7,950 bases of DNA from an uncultured Collinsella sp. (GTDB taxonomy: Bacteria > Actinomycetota > Coriobacteriia > Coriobacteriales > Coriobacteriaceae): NCBI GenBank assembly GCA_902465425.1, contig CABQNA010000058.1, forward strand, positions 1-7,950, in the 5' to 3' direction. A program made the translations under genes and the position numbers. Positions 1-6,147 of the stretch are shown here, piece by piece (the first letter of the stretch is position 1; the number at the start of each line of letters is the position of its first letter). Below the pieces are notes generated by a model. It was not told the origin of the DNA. It worked only from the letters and a program-made list of their open reading frames with translations, and did no database searches.

Positions 1-743
1 TTATAGCCAATTGCCTGCATCGACGTCAGGGCATCTCCCAGCCCCTGGCCCATAAGACCGCGGACCTCATCGACAAGACCCTGCTCAAACATCAGATCGA
101 CGCGCAGATTAATGCGCTCGTAGAGCACCTCGCGATTACGCGTCAGACCAAACCACAGAGCGTGATAATGCTCGCGCGGAACACTAAACTGCGACTTTTG
201 CTGCGCGTAGGAGATACCATCATCATGCATCTCGAGCGCACGAATCACACGGCGCACGTTATGGGGATGAATAACAGCAGCAGATTCTGGGTCGCGCTCG
301 GCAAGCAGGGCATGCAGTTCTTCCTCGCCAATACGCTCGGCAAGCTCCTGATAGCCCGCACGGCGATCGTCCTCAAGTTCACCCGAGGGAAAGTCCATCT
401 CATCGAGGGCGGCCTTGAGATACAGCCCCGTACCCCCGCAAAACACCGGCAGGCGGCCCTCGCCAAGCAAGCGCTCAACATGCGCGCGAGCGTCAGCCTG
501 ATAAAGCGCAGCAGAATATGCCACACCCGGCTCTACAATGTCGACGAGACGCAGCGGCGCCGTACACTCATCGGGCGTCATCTTTGCGGTACCGATGTCC
601 ATGCCGCGATAGATTTGCATCGCATCGCACGACAGCACTTCGGACGAAAGACAAGCGGCCAAACGGTCGGCAACATCACTCTTACCAACCGCCGTCGGAC
701 CGACGATCGCAACGGCGGAAAGACCTGCCCCGGAAGAAACCAT
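1..743 (-). CDS. miaA: tRNA dimethylallyltransferase MiaA, 3' end cut by window
   Basis: MiaA transfers a dimethylallyl group from DMAPP to N6 of adenosine 37 in tRNAs reading UNN codons. Reading down from 743 gives 247 uninterrupted codons running off the window edge. The family is about 300 residues, so roughly the last 50 are outside. The P-loop GPTAVGKS lies at residues 15-22. The substrate motif CDAMQIYRGMDIGTAK follows at about 39-54. CGGTGLYLKA is near 102-111, a PHNVRRVIRALE block near 160, and QAIGYK ends the visible part. The ATG at 743 shares its A with the miaB stop (TAATG), so translation is probably coupled to miaB. No good Shine-Dalgarno precedes it, which fits coupling. Motifs are family hallmarks and seen directly; function is by family. 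Confidence 0.96.
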   Translation of the reverse strand, partial: MVSSGAGLSAVAIVGPTAVGKSDVADRLAACLSSEVLSCDAMQIYRGMDIGTAKMTPDECTAPLRLVDIVEPGVAYSAALYQADARAHVERLLGEGRLPVFCGGTGLYLKAALDEMDFPSGELEDDRRAGYQELAERIGEEELHALLAERDPESAAVIHPHNVRRVIRALEMHDDGISYAQQKSQFSVPREHYHALWFGLTRNREVLYERINLRVDLMFEQGLVDEVRGLMGQGLGDALTSMQAIGY

Positions 744-2113
744 TAGCGCGGCTCGCCCACAACGGAGCCGGACAAATACCAGGTCTTGGCAACGTCAACG
801 TCAACATCAACGATCTTGCCAACAAGCCGATCGATGCTGTAACCCTCGGGGATAGGCGCATGCACGGTCTGATTCTTGGGACTCTTGCCCAGCAGGACCG
901 CGTCGTTCTTTTTACTCGTTCCCTCAATGAGCGCCGGAACCACAGTATGAAGTTCACCCTGGTTATACTCATGTGCCGTGGTCTCGATAACCTTAACCAG
1001 GCGGTTGAAACGCTCGAGAATAACCTCATGCGGCGCAGGATCGTCAATCTCTGCGGCCGGGGTACCGGCGCGCTTGGAATAGATGAAGGTATAGGCCTGA
1101 GCATAGCGGACCGTCTCGGCAAGTGAGAGCGTCTGCTCAAAGTCCTCTTCAGTCTCGCCCGGGAAGCCAACGATAATATCGGTCGAGAGCGCGATATCGG
1201 GCATGCGGTTGCGAATGCGATCGACCAGGCCCAGATAGTCCTCGCGTGTATAACGGCGATTCATCTCTTTGAGGATACGCGTGGAGCCCGACTGAACGGC
1301 CAAGTGAAGCTGCGGCATGACGGCGGGCGTCTCGGCCATGGCGTCGATGGTCTCGGGCAGCAGATCCTTAGGATGAGAAGAGGTGAAGAAGATGCGCTCC
1401 ACACCCGTATCGCCCACGGCACGCAGCAGATCGGCAAAACGCGGCTTGCCAAACAGATCGCGACCATATGAGTTAACGTTTTGGCCCAGCAGCGTAATCT
1501 CGCGCACGCCCTGGCGCACCAAACCGGTCACCTCGTCGACAATTTCCTCGAAGGGGCGGCTCTTTTCGCGACCGCGCACGTACGGCACGATGCAATAGGT
1601 ACAGAAATTATTGCAGCCCGTCATAATGGGCACCCAGGCGTGATACTGGGTCTCGCGATGCCACGGCATGCTCATGGCATCCGTATCCTCATGCTCATTG
1701 GTGCGGATATGACGCTTGCCATCAAGGAACGCCTCGGCAATGAGCTCGGCCACATGTGCGATGGAATGCGTACCAAAGATGACATTGACGTTATCGACGT
1801 TGGTGAGCAGGCCCTCGCCATCGCGCTGCGCGATGCAACCACCAACGGCAACCACACGCTTGCCCGAGGGTGAGGGCGGGAGGCTCTTACAAGAGTTGCA
1901 CTGACCGTACAGGCGAGTATCGGCGGCCTCGCGCACGCAGCATGTCATGAACACGACAATGTCAGCATGCTCCGGATCGAGCGCCATGAGACAGCCATAC
2001 GAATCAAGCAGACCGCTCACGCGCTCGGAATCGTGCTGATTCATCTGGCAGCCAAAGGTGCGGATAAAGTAGGTTTTACCGGCAAGAATATCGCGTACGG
2101 AACGCTGGTCCAT
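743..2113 (-). CDS. miaB: tRNA-2-methylthio-N6-dimethylallyladenosine synthase MiaB
   Basis: Radical-SAM methylthiotransferase that converts i6A37 in tRNA to ms2i6A37, the step after MiaA. The protein is 456 residues. The N-terminal UPF0004 domain has the cluster cysteines C22 (TFGCQMN), C58 (MTCCVRE) and C93 (GGCIAQ). The radical-SAM CxxxCxxC is C167, C171, C174 in GCNNFCTYC. HLAVQSGS and TDIIVGFPGETEEDF follow, and a TRAM RNA-binding domain occupies about 395-452. The frame stays open to a TTG at 2146, but that has no ribosome site. ATG 2113 has TAGGA nine bases upstream and is preferred over ATG 2119, which is only three bases away. Oddities are MTCC in place of the usual NTC, and an extra C72-x-x-C75. 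It starts 45 bases after spoVS and overlaps miaA by one base. Confidence 0.97.
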   Translation of the reverse strand: MDQRSVRDILAGKTYFIRTFGCQMNQHDSERVSGLLDSYGCLMALDPEHADIVVFMTCCVREAADTRLYGQCNSCKSLPPSPSGKRVVAVGGCIAQRDGEGLLTNVDNVNVIFGTHSIAHVAELIAEAFLDGKRHIRTNEHEDTDAMSMPWHRETQYHAWVPIMTGCNNFCTYCIVPYVRGREKSRPFEEIVDEVTGLVRQGVREITLLGQNVNSYGRDLFGKPRFADLLRAVGDTGVERIFFTSSHPKDLLPETIDAMAETPAVMPQLHLAVQSGSTRILKEMNRRYTREDYLGLVDRIRNRMPDIALSTDIIVGFPGETEEDFEQTLSLAETVRYAQAYTFIYSKRAGTPAAEIDDPAPHEVILERFNRLVKVIETTAHEYNQGELHTVVPALIEGTSKKNDAVLLGKSPKNQTVHAPIPEGYSIDRLVGKIVDVDVDVAKTWYLSGSVVGEPR

Positions 2114-2122
2114 GTGCATAAG

Positions 2123-2127
2123 TCCTA
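2123..2127 (-). promoter_or_regulatory. Ribosome binding site deciding the miaB start
   Basis: TAGGA on the minus strand, nine bases before ATG 2113 and only three before ATG 2119. It supports 2113 as the start. The upstream TTG at 2146 has no comparable site. Confidence 0.55.
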
Positions 2128-2158
2128 ACGATGGGGAGCGAAACAAGGCAAGCAGAAG

Positions 2159-2476
2159 CTATGCCACAGGCTTAACATCATCCATGACGACGTTATCCAT
2201 AGCAGCTCGATTGATCTGGTGAACGTATATAGAAAGGCGGATGGCCGTGCGCGACTCCCCGTTAATGAGGATGTCGGAGAACACGGGCGCGCAGGAAATA
2301 TCAAAACCGGTTGGAATCAAAAAACCGCGCGCGATAGCCACGGCCTTAATGGCCTGGTTGACAGCACCAGCGCCGACACACTGGATGTTGACGGGTACAC
2401 CATCCTTGACCATCCCGGCGATGGCGCCGGCAACGGACGCGGGCGATGATTTGCTTGATACCTTCAGGCAATCCAT
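2159..2476 (-). CDS. spoVS: SpoVS-family protein with C-terminal extension
   Basis: Small protein of the stage V sporulation protein S family (Alba-like fold, expected to bind nucleic acid). In Bacillus SpoVS affects septation and spore coat assembly; its molecular activity is not settled. Here 105 residues are coded, whereas the classical protein is about 86. Residues 1-84 match the family core: LKVSSKSSPASVAGAIAG (4-21), VGAGAVNQAIKAVAIARGF (34-52), then FSDILINGESRTAIRLSI. About 20 extra residues, ending MDDVKPVA, have no family counterpart I know. The frame is open back to a GTG at 2551 overlapping the ATPase stop, but ATG 2476 matches the family N-terminus and has a GCAGGAG site seven bases upstream. 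It lies 74 bases after the ATPase gene and 45 before miaB. Its role in a probable non-sporeformer is unknown; context suggests a nucleic-acid role. Confidence 0.93.
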   Translation of the reverse strand: MDCLKVSSKSSPASVAGAIAGMVKDGVPVNIQCVGAGAVNQAIKAVAIARGFLIPTGFDISCAPVFSDILINGESRTAIRLSIYVHQINRAAMDNVVMDDVKPVA

Positions 2477-2483
2477 GAAGAAA

Positions 2484-2490
2484 CTCCTGC
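2484..2490 (-). promoter_or_regulatory. Ribosome binding site deciding the spoVS start
   Basis: GCAGGAG on the minus strand, seven bases before ATG 2476. It favours this internal methionine over the longer open frame that begins at the ATPase stop codon. Confidence 0.8.
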
Positions 2491-2492
2491 GT

Positions 2493-2509
2493 TTAAAAGT
2501 ACGTTTTAA
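2493..2509 (-). repeat. Inverted repeat TTAAAA-N5-TTTTAA in spoVS leader
   Basis: Perfect 6-bp arms separated by GTACG, an AT-rich island in GC-rich surroundings, 17-33 bases before the spoVS start. It could be an operator or a leader structure. No promoter elements of good match are visible next to it, so its role is unclear. Confidence 0.4.
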
Positions 2510-2527
2510 CTGCAATAACTGTATCGT

Positions 2528-2543
2528 ACCGAGTGGACTCGGT
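2528..2543 (-). other. Hairpin between ATPase gene and spoVS
   Basis: ACCGAG-N4-CTCGGT, a perfect 6-bp stem with a 4-base loop, begins eight bases after the ATPase stop. No U-tract follows in the minus-strand transcript, so it does not look like a strong terminator. It could instead stabilise or set the processed 3' end of the upstream message. Confidence 0.5.
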
Positions 2544-2550
2544 AAAGGCA

Positions 2551-3636
2551 CTATTCCTCTTTGGCAAGATCGAAAGTCACAGTGATTCGATCACGCGAAA
2601 CACGAATCTTTGGGTCGCCGCAAAGGTTGAGATAGTACCGGGCGGCAAGATCATTAAAGTCGCGCTCCACAGCACGCGAAAACTGTGCCATGTCATCCTT
2701 GGCAATACGTAGCCCGCGACGATCCTTCGCGAGATCGACAGGAGCCGACGCATGCGAGGACGAATCACGCTCGCGCAGCAGACGCGCGGTCACACCGCGA
2801 ACGGGCTTGATCTGCCCTGCCAAAATACGATGGGCCGTGCGCTCGGACATCTCAAGACCCAAACCCGAACAGATACGGATAAAGTCCTCGGCATCAGAGG
2901 CAAGGCCTAAACGGTCGACAACCGGAAGCTCGCTCTCATCATCAATGAACAGGAGACGCGACGTATCGAGCCGACTGGACGCCTGAGCATAAAGGGTCGC
3001 GGCAATCTCAGACGGAGAACCAAGATAGACATCGCAACCACGCAACTCCTCGAGCGCAAACTCACAAGCAGCGCGAATAATATTATGCGGACCGCGAGCA
3101 CAGACATAACGTCCGTCCTCATCCTTGACGGCTTGGGGCCAGCTGGACTGATCGGCACGCTCACTGAGGCGGTCGGACGCAACGCTCACCTTAAAGGCTG
3201 AGCCAAGATCGACACCTGATGTGACCACACGGGCCTCGTCGGTGTTCTGCTTGATCGAAAACAATGCCATGCCACGACCGTGAACGCCCCAACGGTCCAT
3301 CTTCATGCTCTCGAGCTTAGAGGTAACGCGGGCATCGAAGATTCGCTCTTGCATATCCTGCGGAACGCCCGAACCGTTATCCAGAAAGACAAGCGTGCGG
3401 ATGCCATCTTCCTTGGTCGTGGCGAGATAGACCTTGTCGGCGCCGGCATCGCGAGCATTACGGAGCATTTCGATGACGATATCCTCGACATGCTGAATGT
3501 CGTGCTTTGCCTGGCGCCGCTCGGCCTCCGAAACGCGGAGGCGGACATACCCCTCGCCAAGGTTCTCCTCGACGCGAAGGTTGCCCTCCCCCGACATCGA
3601 CGCGATAAATGAGATGAGCTCGTTCGCGTCGCTCAT
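2551..3636 (-). CDS. GHKL-type ATP-binding protein of unknown function, MutL-like motifs
   Basis: A 361-residue protein with an N-terminal GHKL (gyrase/Hsp90/histidine kinase/MutL) ATP-binding domain. The N-box is E56-x3-N60-x2-DAGA (63-66), binding Mg-ATP. G1 is DNGSG (86-90) and G2 is GVHGRGM (117-123). Between them, VTSKLES (104-110) resembles the TSKI segment of MutL, and GMALFSI resembles MutL's GEALASI. No transmembrane segment, kinase dimerisation domain, Hsp90 middle domain or MutL endonuclease motif is visible. The C-terminal half, about 200-361, is unrecognised; it includes a basic, serine-rich stretch (280-310) that may be a linker. The ATG follows the rny stop by a single base with no clear ribosome site, indicating coupling to RNase Y. 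Function is unknown; a remodelling or signalling ATPase acting with RNase Y or SpoVS is only an inference from position. Confidence 0.88.
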   Translation of the reverse strand: MSDANELISFIASMSGEGNLRVEENLGEGYVRLRVSEAERRQAKHDIQHVEDIVIEMLRNARDAGADKVYLATTKEDGIRTLVFLDNGSGVPQDMQERIFDARVTSKLESMKMDRWGVHGRGMALFSIKQNTDEARVVTSGVDLGSAFKVSVASDRLSERADQSSWPQAVKDEDGRYVCARGPHNIIRAACEFALEELRGCDVYLGSPSEIAATLYAQASSRLDTSRLLFIDDESELPVVDRLGLASDAEDFIRICSGLGLEMSERTAHRILAGQIKPVRGVTARLLRERDSSSHASAPVDLAKDRRGLRIAKDDMAQFSRAVERDFNDLAARYYLNLCGDPKIRVSRDRITVTFDLAKEE

Positions 3637-3637
3637 G

Positions 3638-5188
3638 TTATTTAGCGATATCGACAGCGCGGCTCTCGCGAATCACGACGACGCGCACCTGACCGGGATA
3701 CTCCATCTCTTCCTCGATCTGATGGGCGATATCGTGAGCCAGGACCGTGGACTGGGCATCGGAGATCTTGTCCGGCTGAACCATGACGTGGACCTCGCGA
3801 CCAGCCTGCATGGCATAGGTACGCTCGACGCCATCATGGGAGTTGGCGATCTCCTCGAGCTTCTCAAGACGCTTGATGTAGTTCTCGGCAGACTCGCGAC
3901 GGGCACCGGGGCGAGAGGCAGAGACAGCATCGGCGGCCTGCACCAGGACATCGAGCACCGTGTTGGGGTCGACATCGGCATGGTGAGCCTCGATAGCGTG
4001 GACGATAACGGGCTTCTCGCCATAACGGCGGGCAAGCTCGGCGCCGATGACGGCATGCGGGCCCTCGACGTCGTGGTCGATTGCCTTGCCCAGGTCGTGT
4101 AGCAGGCCGGCGCGCTTGGCGGTCACAACGTCCAGGCCAAGCTCGGAAGCCATCACGCCGCACAGATCAGAGACCTCGAGGGAGTGCTGAAGCACGTTCT
4201 GACCAAACGAGGTACGGTAGCGCAGGGCACCAAGGGTCTTGACGATCTCAGGGTGCAGATCGTGGATGCCGGTATCGAAGGCAGCCTGCTCGCCAGCCTC
4301 GCGCACGCGCTGCTGAACCAGGTCGGCAGCCTTGTGATACATCTCCTCGATGCGGGCAGGGTGAATGCGGCCGTCGGCGATGAGGTTCTCGAGGGCGACA
4401 CGGGCGGTCTCACGACGGACCGGGTCGAAGCTCGAAAGAACGACGGTCTCGGGCGTGTCGTCGATAACGAGGTTGACGCCGGAAACCTGCTCGAAGGTCC
4501 GGATGTTGCGACCCTCGCGACCGATGATACGGCCCTTGAGGTCATCGGAGGGAATGTGCACGGAGGTAACGGTGACCTCGGCAGTGTGGTCGGCAGCGCA
4601 GCGCTGAATCGCCAGGGACAGAATCTCCTGGGCGGTCTTGTGGCACTCGGCGCGAACCTGCTGCTCGGACTCGCGAATGATCGTGGCAGCCTCGTGGGTG
4701 ACCTCGCCGCGAACCTTATCGAGGAGTTCCTTGTGGGCGTCCTCGCGGGTAAGGTCGGCAATACGCTCGAGCTCGGAGGTCTGCTTGGCGCAGAGCTCCT
4801 CGAGCTCGCGGGAGCGCTTCTCGACCTGACCGGCCTGGCTGGACAGCTGGTGCTCACGCTTGTCGAGAGCGTCGTTTCGGCGATCGAGGGACTCCTCGCG
4901 CTGCATCACACGGTTCTCGAGCGTACGAATCTCGCTCTTACGCTGCTTGTCCTCGGCCTCAGCGGCCTGCCTGTTCTTGATGATCTCCTCTTTAGCCTCG
5001 AGCAGAGCCTCTTTTTTGAGGGTCTCGGCCTGACGCTTAGCATCACCGATCAGGGACTCAGCCTGTGCGTGTGCCGACTGGATCTTTTCGTCGGCCTCGT
5101 GAAGACTACCCTGCTTGGCGGTGCGCATGTAGGCAATGGCGGCGATGGCACCCAAAACGATGCCAACGAGCGCTGCGATGATAGGCAT
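3638..5188 (-). CDS. rny: Ribonuclease Y
   Basis: Membrane-anchored endoribonuclease that starts mRNA decay. The 516-residue length is typical. Domain order is complete: one N-terminal membrane segment (residues 2-20, PIIAALVGIVLGAIAAIAY); a long charged coiled coil (about 25-195); a KH RNA-binding domain with GRIIGREGRNIRTFE (219-233); and an HD domain with the metal-binding pair H364-D365 in LLHDLGKAIDHD, followed by HAIEAHH (397-403). The C-terminal conserved stretch ends PGQVRVVVIRE. The frame is open to a GTG at 5194, but ATG 5188 has AAAGGAG at five bases and starts directly with the membrane anchor. It has its own promoter about 165 bases upstream and a structured leader. The GHKL ATPase gene begins one base after its stop. 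Confidence 0.98.
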   Translation of the reverse strand: MPIIAALVGIVLGAIAAIAYMRTAKQGSLHEADEKIQSAHAQAESLIGDAKRQAETLKKEALLEAKEEIIKNRQAAEAEDKQRKSEIRTLENRVMQREESLDRRNDALDKREHQLSSQAGQVEKRSRELEELCAKQTSELERIADLTREDAHKELLDKVRGEVTHEAATIIRESEQQVRAECHKTAQEILSLAIQRCAADHTAEVTVTSVHIPSDDLKGRIIGREGRNIRTFEQVSGVNLVIDDTPETVVLSSFDPVRRETARVALENLIADGRIHPARIEEMYHKAADLVQQRVREAGEQAAFDTGIHDLHPEIVKTLGALRYRTSFGQNVLQHSLEVSDLCGVMASELGLDVVTAKRAGLLHDLGKAIDHDVEGPHAVIGAELARRYGEKPVIVHAIEAHHADVDPNTVLDVLVQAADAVSASRPGARRESAENYIKRLEKLEEIANSHDGVERTYAMQAGREVHVMVQPDKISDAQSTVLAHDIAHQIEEEMEYPGQVRVVVIRESRAVDIAK

Positions 5189-5193
5189 GCTCA

Positions 5194-5200
5194 CTCCTTT
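5194..5200 (-). promoter_or_regulatory. Ribosome binding site deciding the rny start
   Basis: AAAGGAG on the minus strand, five bases before ATG 5188. The alternative GTG at 5194 overlaps this site and so cannot use it. Confidence 0.85.
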
Positions 5201-5223
5201 TTATGGATTCGTTACACAACAAA

Positions 5224-5249
5224 GCGAACCGTCCTTACGAACGGCTCGC
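5224..5249 (-). terminator. Terminator-like hairpin in the rny leader (possible attenuator)
   Basis: In minus-strand RNA, GCGAGCCGU pairs with ACGGUUCGC as a 9-bp stem including one G-U pair, with an 8-base loop. UUUGUUGUGU follows. The G-U pair makes the stem continuous only in the minus-strand transcript; the plus strand has a mismatch. It ends about 35 bases before the rny ATG and lies downstream of the rny promoter, so it would act inside the transcript as an attenuator or stability element rather than as a simple gene-end terminator. Confidence 0.5.
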
Positions 5250-5310
5250 GACATTTGAGTAATATGGGCGCAGCTTATGCGGGTCGGATACAGATAAACA
5301 TATAAACAAA

Positions 5311-5325
5311 CTCATCACAGATGAG
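5311..5325 (-). other. Small hairpin with U-rich tail in the rny leader
   Basis: CTCATC-N3-GATGAG, a perfect 6-bp stem, followed in the minus-strand transcript by UUUGUUUAUAUGUUUAU. It lies about 25 bases after the predicted rny transcription start. The stem is too short to be a strong terminator, but the arrangement is terminator-like. Confidence 0.4.
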
Positions 5326-5354
5326 CACATATCACAAAGCAAATGACAGTGTTT

Positions 5355-5383
5355 ATCGTACGTTGAACCACAACAACTGTCAA
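5355..5383 (-). promoter_or_regulatory. Predicted sigma-A promoter of rny operon
   Basis: -35 TTGACA (5378-5383, perfect consensus), 17-bp spacer, -10 TACGAT (5355-5360, four of six). The predicted start is near 5348, giving a leader of about 160 nt before rny. A 7-bp inverted repeat, TGACAGT (5344-5350) with ACTGTCA (5376-5382), has one arm on the -35 and the other at the predicted start, a layout that could be an operator. It would make rny, the ATPase gene, spoVS, miaB and miaA a unit separate from recA-recX. Confidence 0.7.
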
Positions 5384-5388
5384 ATAAA

Positions 5389-5431
5389 TGGCCCCAGCAC
5401 GGCGGCTAAAACGCGGTGAACGGCAGGGCCA
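5389..5431 (-). terminator. Possible recX terminator
   Basis: TGGCCC (5389-5394) and GGGCCA (5426-5431) can pair as a 6-bp GC-rich stem closing a 31-base loop, followed in minus-strand RNA by AUUUAUUU. The position, between the recX stop and the rny -35, is right for a terminator. The loop is large and inner pairing is imperfect, so this is tentative. Confidence 0.3.
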
Positions 5432-5445
5432 CAAAGCGCATACGC

Positions 5446-6136
5446 CTAAACTGCACATTCCTCGCGTTCGGCATCGAGACGTGCCTTAACGGCATCGGCG
5501 GCGATGTGATACGAGAAGCCCTTGCCCATCAAAAACCGAACCAGTTTTTCGAATCCGCGCGTCTCTGGAACACGACGCTTGGCGAGCAGGGCTGACGCAC
5601 GCGTCAAATCGTCTTCGACGGCAAAATAATCCTCGGGATAACCGGGAATGTCATCGAGCACGACATGACGGCGCTTGAGCTCGGTCTCGATTTTGCGCTG
5701 TCCCCAACCGCGCCGCTTGCGCTCCTCGATAAAGTACGAGCAAAAGCGGCTCTCGTCTAAAAAGCGATACTCGGTGGCGCGCTCGACGGCGAAATCGATC
5801 GCAGGCTGGTGAAAGCCGTAGCGAGCCAGCTTGTCACGGACCTCACCCGTCGCATGGTCGGCGCGATAACATCTCGGTCACCATGGTAAGTGCACATTTA
5901 CGCTCAATGAGCTGCACCGCCTCACGGAAGTTGTCCCAATCACAGGGAAGATCGGGGCGGTTTTTGACATACAGCCGCGCGACCCGCACGGGAATCCAAA
6001 TGGACCGCTCAAAACCGCCCTCAAGCTCACAATCGATATGTGCGCAAGGCTTTTTGGACGCATACCCGCTCGAGAACGAGGAGGCCGCCTTCTTATCGGG
6101 AAAGACGACCGTGGCCTCGGTCACCGTATACGACAT
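5446..6136 (-). pseudogene. recX: Regulatory protein RecX, interrupted by a frameshift
   Basis: RecX binds RecA filaments and modulates recombinase activity, and usually sits directly after recA, as here (11 bases). The first part reads from ATG 6136 for 97 codons to a TGA at 5843-5845. The second part reads in another frame from about 5850 to the stop at 5446-5448 and has no plausible start of its own near the join. Joined, they make about 230 residues with clear RecX features: MLSRRPC then TGEVRDKLARYGF (helix repeat 1), YRFLDESRFCSYFIEERKRR and GWGQRKIETELKRR (repeat 2), and GFEKLVRFLMGKGFSYH (repeat 3). Comparison with E. coli RecX (VRDHSEQELRRKL) shows one residue missing at the join, so a two-base loss near 5851-5853 fits best. 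Mutation or sequencing error are both possible. Confidence 0.85.
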
Positions 6137-6147
6137 GAGCGTAACCG

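Noticed and set aside
162..1126. Overlapping plus-strand frames opposite miaA and miaB
   Set aside because: Both sense genes read through with all family motifs; these are shadows.
2120..2146. TTG start for miaB at 2146
   Set aside because: No ribosome site and no family similarity in the added residues; ATG 2113 fits better.
5224..5249. Second LexA box in the rny leader (GAAC half-sites)
   Set aside because: The CGAAC motifs are direct repeats, not the CGAAC-N4-GTTCG palindrome; the segment is better read as a hairpin.
4184..5305. Open frame of 373 codons on the plus strand opposite rny
   Set aside because: It is antisense to a complete RNase Y, leucine/glycine-rich and low in complexity, as expected from codon bias of the real gene; no ribosome site or family match.
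5446..5661. Separate small gene starting at GTG 5661
   Set aside because: The frame continues upstream with clear RecX sequence, so this is only the distal part of recX.
5843..5854. Programmed +1 frameshift in recX at GGG TGA, as in prfB
   Set aside because: The stop codon is suggestive, but there is no Shine-Dalgarno-like stimulator at the right spacing, slippage from GGG to GGT pairs poorly, and the joined protein would lack a family-conserved residue. Mutation or error is simpler.
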